Source: an uncultured bacterium
Lineage (GTDB): Bacteria > Cyanobacteriota > Vampirovibrionia > Gastranaerophilales > Gastranaerophilaceae
Length of the DNA: 8,050 bases
NCBI GenBank assembly: GCA_945833895.1
Contig: CAMAGQ010000075.1
Coordinates: 1 to 8,050 of the forward strand
Reading direction: 5' to 3'
Below the pieces are notes generated by a model, which was given only the letters and a program-made list of their open reading frames with translations, ran no database searches and was not told the DNA's origin. Made by a program: the position numbers and the translations under genes. Shown here piece after piece: positions 1 to 6,004 of this stretch. Each line of letters starts with the position of its first letter. Position 1 is the first letter of the stretch.

Positions 1-88
1 TATATTGCAGGCGTTTTACAAATAGAGCATTTTCTATTCTTATTGCATAAATACCATCATTTATATATTCTTTTACACTTGTATCTAC
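1..88 (-). pseudogene. C-terminal fragment of an S24/LexA-like repressor (partial, broken)
   Basis: Read on the minus strand, 29 codons from 88 down to 2 encode a segment with VDTS, then DGIYAIRI, then LFVKRLQ. In S24 peptidases (LexA, CI-type and XRE-S24 phage repressors) this is the stretch after the GDSM serine motif, and the K of VKRL corresponds to the lysine of the Ser-Lys self-cleavage dyad. The frame has a TAA (89-91) directly before the VDTS segment, and none of the three minus frames upstream shows a GDSM-like motif or a helix-turn-helix. The 5' two thirds are therefore missing or scrambled. The last residues, if present, lie beyond position 1. Such repressors normally control prophages or integrative elements, so this is probably a remnant of one. 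The family call rests on motif recognition in a short segment. Confidence 0.55.
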
Positions 89-224
89 TTAATCCGCTAA
101 TATATGAAACACTAGGTTGTCTTTGTCCGCCTTCATAACCATAAATGGTTGGTGCTGTGATTTTGAAACCGGTGAGTTCTCATTTACAAGGGGAAAAGAT
201 AATTCAACCTCCTATGCAGAAGCG

Positions 225-290
225 TATAACCACCCCTCTCTCGCTGGGAGGGGCAGTTAGCAGCCGCTCTTCCACCGGTCAGAGAAGGGA
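225..290. repeat. GC-rich hairpin-forming block, probable dispersed intergenic repeat
   Basis: This block is much richer in G and C than its AT-rich surroundings. CCCCTC (233-238) can pair with GAGGGG (248-253) around a 9-base loop. The same pyrimidine arm (234-242) can instead pair, with one mismatch, with AGAGAAGGG (281-289), enclosing the whole block. A palindromic ACCGGT lies at 274-279, with a second copy at 168-173. It begins about 7 bases past the helicase stop codon on the minus strand. No T-tract follows the hairpin in the helicase direction, so it is not a canonical terminator. Its composition and self-complementarity fit a dispersed intergenic repeat or small non-autonomous element, but only one copy is visible here. 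Nothing codes convincingly in 92-296. Confidence 0.4.
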
Positions 291-296
291 AAGTCT

Positions 297-3200
297 TTAC
301 ACTACATTCATGTCGCAGAAGGCACTGTATGCACAGTATTGGCATGCTTTCTCATTATACGACGGTTCAAATTTATACAATCTGATGTCATTGATTGCCT
401 TTTCAAATTTTTGTTTTATCTCTTCGCAATCTTCATCAAGAAGGTTTAATGTAAGATTATTTTCAGGTTCTTCGGGGTAAATAAATGTTGTTTCTTTCAC
501 CGTTTTGCCTGTCGATTTTTCAAAATAGTATTTATACAAACCTATTTGGTTGTAGTATTCCTCGTAGTCGCCGTTTGGACAAATTACTTTTTCACTTTTT
601 GCTGAACCGGTTTTGTAGTCATAGATTGTGAAAGTTCCGTCAGGGTTTTTGTCTATTCTGTCGATGTAGCCTTTGAAATTCACTCCGTCAATATTGAGCT
701 CTATCTTCTTTTCGACCTCATAAAGCATTGAAACGGGTGTTGCACAAAGCTGCACGTAGTATTTTTCAAGTGCTTTTTCTCCTCTAACCTCTAGTATTTC
801 ACGCTGTTGGAAACTCGACAAAGGCTGATTTTCTAACTCGGTTTTGAACGCTTTTATAAATTCTTCTTTTGCCGGGTATGTTCCGTTGGCTTTTGCGTAG
901 CGGACGGCATATTCGCAGGCTGAGTGGACTGCTGTTCCGAAACTGAAACTGTCAGGGTTTCCGTCTTTTGATTGCAAATCTAAAATGTAGTGGTAGAAGT
1001 AACTTCTCGGACATTTTAGGTAGGTATTGATTGAACTCGGTGAAAAATGTTTCCCGTCAAGCAGGGTTTTAACCATTGAGCAAAAATCACGGCTGTAGTC
1101 GTAATCCCTTTTGATAAGCGACTTTGCACGTTCTTCCCAGAATGAATTTATATCATATTCAAACGGTGCGGTTTGGTGTTCGCAATCTTCTTCGATATGT
1201 GTAATTAATGCCGACGGAACTTTTACGGTCTTGCCGTCTTTGTCGGGATAAGATAGCCGCAGTGTGTGTTTTGCCCTTGTCATACCTACGTAGAGTAATT
1301 TTATTTGTTCCGAAAGTTTTTGTTCTTTCAATTCCTCATCTGTTTTGTATTCTGAAACATCAAGCGGAATGTCTGATTTCATTGATTTTCGGCTGCTTTC
1401 CCATTTGTCGCGGACAAGGGTCGGCATGTAGACATATTCAAATTCTCTGCCTTTTGCGGAGTGATACGTTGACAGTTGAACGGCATTCATTGCTATCGGT
1501 GCTTTGTCTGTGGTTATTGAGATTTCGTCTTCTAAACACATGTCAAGGTATTCCACGAACTCTTCAAGGCTGATTTTTTTGTAGATATTTGAAAAATCTT
1601 GGGCTTCATCTACAAGTTTTTTCAAACCTGAAATATTTTCAATTCTGTTTGTTTCAGAGTTAATGTAATAGTTGAAAATCCCTGTTTTGCTGCCAATTTC
1701 AAGTATAATATTTTTGAGCGTTTCGTTTGTTTTGTAGTCCAGAAGATATTCAAAAGTTTTGATAAATTCGGTGATTTTTTCAGGTTCGACAAACTCTTCG
1801 CTTTTCACGGATTTTAACAGGTCAATGAGTGATTTGTACTGTGATTTTTTGTTGTACAGGGGTTCAAAATCTTTCGGATGAATGTTGAAAGGTTTTGACA
1901 GAACCAGTTTGAAAAACTTATCGCTGTGGATTTCAGGGCTGGTAAGCATTTGCATGTAATAGTACATTACGATAAATGAGTGGATTGCAAAAATATTTTT
2001 TCCGTCTTTCAATTCTGCCGGAATATTTCGTTCTTTGAGCAGTTCAAAAAACGTCATAAGTTCGTTGTTGCTAAGAGTTAAAATCGCAATTTCGGAAAGT
2101 TTTTTCCCATTTTCATCAGACGGGCAATCGTCGGAGTTTACAAGATTTGCAATTTCGTCGGCTATTTCTTGATATTCCTGCAAAATATCTGCGTATTTAT
2201 ATAACCTTACAGGCTTGTTTTTTGCGGTCAAGTCTGTGTTTTTTGCGGTTAGTTCTTTACTTATATTATATTGTTCAAATTTCGGGTTTGCCTCAAGCCG
2301 GCGGGTATCTTGCAGGACAAGTTTTCTTGCCGTATCAAGGATGTTTTGAGTTGAACGCATATTCTCACTCAGGCAAATAACGTGCGTTTCAGGGAAGGTT
2401 TCAAGAAATTTTTCGATTGTATCAAGTTTTGCACCCTGGAAAGAATAGATTATCTGGTCGTCATCCCCGACAACAAAAACGTTTTCGCTCTCCAATGATT
2501 TTGTAAGGTTAAAGACAATCGCATTCTGATTTCTGTTTGTGTCTTGGTATTCGTCGACAAGAATGTATTTATATTTATTTGCGACATTATGCAAAAACGC
2601 GGGTTCGTCATCAAACTTATCCAGAACATAATTTATCATGTCGTTAAAATCGACATAGTGCTGTTCTTCCATTTTGGCTTTGTAAAGTTCGTAGAACTTC
2701 CACAACTCTTGAACTTTGGCAATCTTTTTTTCTAAACTTTCGATACCGTCAGGAATACGTTTTGGAATTTTTGCTCCTTTTTCGGTTTTTTCTTTGAGTT
2801 CTTCTTTCAGTTTTACAAGTTGAGGTTTCCAGTCGGGATTTTGGTCAATATTATTGAAAAACGCCTCTTTTGTAAGTCTGTTTGTCTTGATTGAATTAAT
2901 CCCGTGCGAGATTTCATTAATAAAGTAATACGGGTCATTGCGTTTTGTTCTGTACGCTTGGGGGTTAAGTTCATCAATACACTCTTTGAGGAGGTTTACG
3001 GAAACTGCGGAAGGTATTACCCTGTAATTTTCGGGTAGTTCAAACTCTTCGGGGTGCTCGGTTATAATATCATTACAAAATCCGTGGTAGGTAAAAATAT
3101 TAACCCCGATATCAGTTCTGTTCAATTCTTTGACAAGCCTTGAACGCATTTCGTTTGTCGCCGCGTCTGAAAACGTCAAGCATAGAATTGTTTCAGGATT

Positions 3201-3335
3201 AATTCCTTTTTCTATCATGTTTTTAACACGTTGAATAAGTGTAAAAGTTTTTCCTGTTCCCGGGCCTGCCAGAACTAAATATTTTCCGTTAATATTCTCA
3301 ATACATTCCTGCTGTTTTGCGTTCGGTTTAATCAT
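297..3335 (-). CDS. UvrD/Rep-family helicase fused to a PD-(D/E)XK nuclease with Fe-S cysteines
   Basis: Likely an ATP-driven 3'-5' helicase-nuclease acting on DNA ends or recombination intermediates. Numbered from the ATG at 3335 (1012 residues): Walker A GPGTGKT 24-30, motif Ia 53-66, Walker B DEYQD 261-265, motif III GDDDQIIYSFQGA 290-302, ENMRST 324-329, motif V TYHSAKGREFEYV 623-635, motif VI LLYVGMTRAK 680-689. The C-terminal nuclease (about 764-1012) has H804, D892, D906 and K908 (YDYKTG) and QxxxY at 930-934. Cys775 plus Cys998, Cys1001 and Cys1007 match the Fe-S cysteine pattern of AddB, AdnA and Cas4. All key residues are present. A GTG three codons upstream (3344) is an alternative start. 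I prefer the ATG because the promoter's -10 box ends at 3346, so the GTG would probably not be transcribed, and MIKPNAKQQ gives a normal N-terminus. There is no Shine-Dalgarno sequence. The gene stands alone, opposite to its neighbours. RecB, AddA or a repair-type UvrD/Cas4 fusion are alternative family names. Confidence 0.93.
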   Translation of the reverse strand: MIKPNAKQQECIENINGKYLVLAGPGTGKTFTLIQRVKNMIEKGINPETILCLTFSDAATNEMRSRLVKELNRTDIGVNIFTYHGFCNDIITEHPEEFELPENYRVIPSAVSVNLLKECIDELNPQAYRTKRNDPYYFINEISHGINSIKTNRLTKEAFFNNIDQNPDWKPQLVKLKEELKEKTEKGAKIPKRIPDGIESLEKKIAKVQELWKFYELYKAKMEEQHYVDFNDMINYVLDKFDDEPAFLHNVANKYKYILVDEYQDTNRNQNAIVFNLTKSLESENVFVVGDDDQIIYSFQGAKLDTIEKFLETFPETHVICLSENMRSTQNILDTARKLVLQDTRRLEANPKFEQYNISKELTAKNTDLTAKNKPVRLYKYADILQEYQEIADEIANLVNSDDCPSDENGKKLSEIAILTLSNNELMTFFELLKERNIPAELKDGKNIFAIHSFIVMYYYMQMLTSPEIHSDKFFKLVLSKPFNIHPKDFEPLYNKKSQYKSLIDLLKSVKSEEFVEPEKITEFIKTFEYLLDYKTNETLKNIILEIGSKTGIFNYYINSETNRIENISGLKKLVDEAQDFSNIYKKISLEEFVEYLDMCLEDEISITTDKAPIAMNAVQLSTYHSAKGREFEYVYMPTLVRDKWESSRKSMKSDIPLDVSEYKTDEELKEQKLSEQIKLLYVGMTRAKHTLRLSYPDKDGKTVKVPSALITHIEEDCEHQTAPFEYDINSFWEERAKSLIKRDYDYSRDFCSMVKTLLDGKHFSPSSINTYLKCPRSYFYHYILDLQSKDGNPDSFSFGTAVHSACEYAVRYAKANGTYPAKEEFIKAFKTELENQPLSSFQQREILEVRGEKALEKYYVQLCATPVSMLYEVEKKIELNIDGVNFKGYIDRIDKNPDGTFTIYDYKTGSAKSEKVICPNGDYEEYYNQIGLYKYYFEKSTGKTVKETTFIYPEEPENNLTLNLLDEDCEEIKQKFEKAINDIRLYKFEPSYNEKACQYCAYSAFCDMNVV

Positions 3336-3345
3336 AATAGACACT

Positions 3346-3375
3346 ATTTTATCAAAGATTTATTGAATATGTCAA
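3346..3375 (-). promoter_or_regulatory. Sigma-70 promoter of the helicase-nuclease gene
   Basis: On the minus strand a perfect -35 TTGACA (3370-3375) is followed after 18 bases by TAAAAT (3346-3351, 5 of 6 matches to TATAAT). The expected transcription start is about 3338-3341, only 3-6 bases before the ATG at 3335, so the mRNA should have almost no leader. The -35 box lies inside the inverted repeat at 3365-3384. Confidence 0.65.
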
Positions 3376-3384
3376 TTAATATTC
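3365..3384. promoter_or_regulatory. Inverted repeat over the helicase -35 box, candidate operator
   Basis: GAATAT (3365-3370) and ATATTC (3379-3384) form a perfect 6-base inverted repeat with 8 bases between. The TTGACA -35 box of the divergent helicase promoter occupies part of the left arm and the spacer, so a protein binding here would block RNA polymerase. In AT-rich DNA such a repeat can arise by chance, and the binding protein is unknown. Confidence 0.3.
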
Positions 3385-3452
3385 GAAAAATGTCGTACTA
3401 TTATCTCAGTTAGGCAATGGCTGCTCTATTAGATTTAATATTACGAAATGTA

Positions 3453-3474
3453 ACAAAAATGCGAAAATTTTTGT
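3453..3474. promoter_or_regulatory. Inverted repeat upstream of the small-protein gene
   Basis: ACAAAAAT (3453-3460) and ATTTTTGT (3467-3474) form a perfect 8-base inverted repeat around GCGAAA. It lies in the divergent intergenic region about 70 bases before the ATG of the small-protein gene. It could be an operator or a weak structural element. The low-complexity A/T content makes chance a serious alternative. Confidence 0.25.
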
Positions 3475-3488
3475 CAAAAAACTAAAGA

Positions 3489-3517
3489 TTATTAAACAAC
3501 ATGCCGTAACTTATCAT
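3489..3517 (+). promoter_or_regulatory. Weak candidate promoter of the small-protein gene
   Basis: TATCAT at 3512-3517 matches the -10 consensus at 5 of 6 positions. The best -35 at 17-base spacing is TTATTA (3489-3494), only 3 of 6. It would start the transcript near 3524, just upstream of the ribosome site. A promoter must exist here, because the gene upstream faces the other way, but its exact position is uncertain. Confidence 0.3.
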
Positions 3518-3544
3518 GTAAGTAAACAAAAAGGAGAAACCGAA

Positions 3545-3955
3545 ATGTCAGTCAAATTTAATGATTTCAATAACGGTTATAACAATTATAATTTAAGAAT
3601 TGCACAGGGCAAAGCGAAAGAAGCGGAAAAACCTGTTGAAGAAGTAAAAGAGAACCAAGCCGCATCAGCATTCAAGGGTTTGGAAAACGAAACAGATTTA
3701 TTAACTCAAAACGCACAGTATGTTTATGTTGCAGGAGTTGGCAATTTCTCTCTTGAAAACAGAAACATTGCTGATGAAACAAACGCAATCCTTGCAAGTC
3801 TTGGTTATGACTACAAAGTAACTCCTTCTCAAGTTGCAAGCGTAGCAAACGGCGTTCAAAAAGTTGTACTTCCTGCATTAAATGAAGTTGATGATGAGGC
3901 TGTTGCGGCACGCATTCAAGATCCTAACGGGCCTTTTGCAGATTTATTTGCATAA
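3545..3955 (+). CDS. Conserved-looking small protein of unknown function (136 residues)
   Basis: I do not recognise the family. The protein is soluble-looking and charged, with no signal peptide, membrane segment or cysteine. Residues 5-17 are Asn/Tyr-rich (NDFNNGYNNYNLR). Residues 20-39 are a Lys/Glu-rich stretch that could be helical or disordered. From about residue 58 the protein looks folded (YVYVAGVGNFSL, then an Ala/Val-rich helix-like stretch), ending in an acidic part and a hydrophobic ADLFA tail. The start is secure: AAGGAG at 3531-3536 sits 8 bases before the ATG, the best ribosome site in the window. It has its own terminator (4001-4032) and is divergent from the helicase, so it is a single-gene unit, probably well expressed. 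It stands where rpsU would precede dnaG in proteobacteria but does not resemble ribosomal protein S21. A lineage-specific structural or regulatory protein is possible. Confidence 0.8.
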   Translation: MSVKFNDFNNGYNNYNLRIAQGKAKEAEKPVEEVKENQAASAFKGLENETDLLTQNAQYVYVAGVGNFSLENRNIADETNAILASLGYDYKVTPSQVASVANGVQKVVLPALNEVDDEAVAARIQDPNGPFADLFA

Positions 3956-4000
3956 ATAATAATAACCCCAATTTATTTTTCCCGATTAAATTTTATTCTG

Positions 4001-4032
4001 AACTGATTTTTTATAAATCAGTTTTTTATTTT
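4001..4032 (+). terminator. Rho-independent terminator after the small-protein gene
   Basis: AACTGATTT (4001-4009) and AAATCAGTT (4015-4023) form a perfect 9-base stem with a 5-base loop. The T-rich tail TTTTATTTT (4024-4032) follows. It starts 45 bases after the stop codon and separates this unit from dnaG. Confidence 0.85.
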
Positions 4033-4077
4033 GTAAACGATTTGTAGTATAAAAATATGAAATTCTTATCAGAAGAT

Positions 4078-4105
4078 TTAACTCATTTTTTATTGGTGTT
4101 ACAAT
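4078..4105 (+). promoter_or_regulatory. Extended -10 promoter of dnaG-rpoD, giving a leaderless mRNA
   Basis: TTAACT (4078-4083, 4 of 6 to TTGACA), a 16-base spacer and TACAAT (4100-4105, 5 of 6 to TATAAT), with a TG one base before the -10 (4097-4098) making an extended -10. Transcription would begin about 4111-4113, that is at the A of the dnaG ATG. No Shine-Dalgarno sequence precedes that ATG, which fits a leaderless start. Confidence 0.55.
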
Positions 4106-4111
4106 GTTGGT

Positions 4112-6004
4112 ATGGCTACTTCATGGGATGAATTGATACAAGAGATAAAAGACCGGCTGGATATAGTAGAAGTTATATCCAAGGAAGTGGTTTTGAAAAA
4201 ACGTGGAAATACCTACTGGGGCTTGTGTCCATTCCACAAGGACAAGAACCCTTCATTCTGTGTTACGCCTGCAATGGGGATTTATAAGTGTTTCAGTTGC
4301 GGGGAATCAGGCGACGCGTTAAAGTTCATCATGAAAACCCGTAATATTGAGTTTAAGGATTTGATTTACGAACTTGCCGACCAGTTCGATTTGGAAGTTC
4401 CTCATTCATATAGAAAAGGCGACGGAACATCTGTCAAGGAACTCAAAGAACAAATGCTTGGTGCGACTATGGTTGCCGCTGAACTTTATCACGATTTACT
4501 GCTCAGAAACAAAGATTCAGGCACTGATTTTGCACTTAAATATCTTACAAACAGAGGAATTTCAACCGATATAATCAAGAAATTTCACCTCGGTATGGCA
4601 CCTAAAAAATACACTTTTTTGTATGATGAATTGAAAAAAGATTTTTCTGCGGAAATCCTTGAAAAGGCAGGGCTTGTTATAAAAAAAGACAACGGCGGTT
4701 ACGTTGACAGGTTTGTTGACAGGTTAATAATTCCTATTCAGAACGAAAACGGAGAATTTGTCGCCTTTGGGGCAAGAACTTTTGAAAAAGACAGACAGCC
4801 TAAGTATTTGAACTCTTCCGATTCGCTTATTTATAATAAGAGTAAACTTTTGTACGGCTTGTACACAGCAAAAGACGCGATAAAAGCGGAGGATTCGGTC
4901 GTTTTGATGGAAGGTTATTTTGATGTAATTTCATCACAGGCACACGGAATAGAAAACTGCGTTGCATCTTGCGGAACTTCTTTGACTACAGACCACGTCA
5001 AATTGTTGTCACGTTATACAAAATCGAGGAGAATTTATTTATCGTTTGATACGGATACGGCAGGACAGAAAGCAACTGCTCGCGGTGCGGAGATTATCAA
5101 AGACGTGTTTGCGGGACTTGGCAACGTTAAACAGTTTGATGAAAGTTTTGTTTCTTCAAATGATGATAAGTATGCCTGCGAAATTCGTGTGGTTGCTCCG
5201 CCTGAGGGCAAAGATCCGGATGAATTTATACGTTCCGTCGGGGCTGATGCTTACAAAATGTATATGGAGAATGCGCCGTTATTCATTGATTTCAGGCTTA
5301 ACAGTATTTTGAGCGAAAAGGATAACTACAAAACTCCTCAAGAAAAAGCCCAATATATCAAAAAAATTATTCCAATTTTGTATGAAATAAAAAATAAAAT
5401 TATTCGTTTTGAGTATATCGATTCTGTGGCACAGACTCTGGGGATTGATGTAAATGCGATAAAGTCCGAAATGTCAATGTTTGAGCGTGCAAATTATACA
5501 CCTCCCGAACGAATAATAAGAAATGTAACAAAAAGCAAATCTGTATTGAAAAAAGCGCAAAAAAATTTATTGAGTGTTTTTTTTGTATCTGACAGTCCTA
5601 AAACATTTACTCAAATCAACGATATGATTGGCGATATTGCATTTGATGATGAATTATTAACAAATGTAAAATCTACAATTGACAAATTGATTAAAACCGT
5701 AAATAATGTGAAGGAATTAATTGAACATTTATATACCGAGTACGTTGAAAATAGCGAAGCACAGGCATTCATAGCCGAGTTAATTACAACAGCAGAAGTG
5801 TATAAAGGTTTGTCGGAAGAAGATTTTGAAAGTGTGATAAATGAAACCATTGAAAAAATTAATCGTTGTGAACACCTAAAAGAATCAGAAGAAATCAGAA
5901 AAATGTACAAAGGGGTAAGTGATGATGACCCCGAAGCCCTGAAGATACAAATGCGTCTGCGGGACAAAATAAAAAAACTAAGACAAAAATCGGAGAAAAT
6001 ATAG
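4112..6004 (+). CDS. dnaG: DNA primase DnaG
   Basis: Makes the short RNA primers for lagging-strand and origin DNA synthesis, working with the replicative helicase DnaB. The 630-residue length is normal. The N-terminal zinc-binding domain has Cys39, His42, Cys60 and Cys63 (LCPFHKDKNPSF, YKCFSCGESGDA). The catalytic core follows, with DRFVDRLIIPI 199-209, FGAR 219-222, PKYLNS 230-235 and LLYG 246-249. The Toprim fold carries MEGYFDVI 266-273 (catalytic Glu267) and the metal-binding DTD at 313-315, then GKDPDEFI 366-373. About 20 residues (roughly 340-358) appear inserted between the Toprim core and GKDPDEF compared with compact primases. The variable C-terminal part, from about 480, should be the DnaB-interaction domain. 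No Shine-Dalgarno sequence precedes the ATG; the promoter suggests a leaderless start. The TAG stop directly abuts the rpoD ATG, so the two genes are cotranscribed. Confidence 0.97.
   Translation: MATSWDELIQEIKDRLDIVEVISKEVVLKKRGNTYWGLCPFHKDKNPSFCVTPAMGIYKCFSCGESGDALKFIMKTRNIEFKDLIYELADQFDLEVPHSYRKGDGTSVKELKEQMLGATMVAAELYHDLLLRNKDSGTDFALKYLTNRGISTDIIKKFHLGMAPKKYTFLYDELKKDFSAEILEKAGLVIKKDNGGYVDRFVDRLIIPIQNENGEFVAFGARTFEKDRQPKYLNSSDSLIYNKSKLLYGLYTAKDAIKAEDSVVLMEGYFDVISSQAHGIENCVASCGTSLTTDHVKLLSRYTKSRRIYLSFDTDTAGQKATARGAEIIKDVFAGLGNVKQFDESFVSSNDDKYACEIRVVAPPEGKDPDEFIRSVGADAYKMYMENAPLFIDFRLNSILSEKDNYKTPQEKAQYIKKIIPILYEIKNKIIRFEYIDSVAQTLGIDVNAIKSEMSMFERANYTPPERIIRNVTKSKSVLKKAQKNLLSVFFVSDSPKTFTQINDMIGDIAFDDELLTNVKSTIDKLIKTVNNVKELIEHLYTEYVENSEAQAFIAELITTAEVYKGLSEEDFESVINETIEKINRCEHLKESEEIRKMYKGVSDDDPEALKIQMRLRDKIKKLRQKSEKI

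Noticed and set aside
89..215. Minus-strand open frame ending at the TAA at 89-91
   Set aside because: It is short, has no ribosome site at its ATGs and shows no family motif. It cannot be joined convincingly to the repressor fragment.
233..253. GC-rich hairpin as terminator of the helicase gene
   Set aside because: No T-tract follows it in the direction of helicase transcription. It could slow polymerase but is not a canonical terminator.
145..480. Plus-strand open frame of 111 codons across the GC-rich block and the helicase 3' end
   Set aside because: Over half of it is antisense to the helicase nuclease domain and the rest is repeat sequence. It has no ribosome site and an unnatural composition.
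3383..3396. Possible LexA (SOS) box before the helicase
   Set aside because: The CGAA-AAAT-GTCG pattern is two bases too short and mismatched against the Gram-positive box. The GTAC at 3395-3398 has no matching second half for the cyanobacterial-type box.
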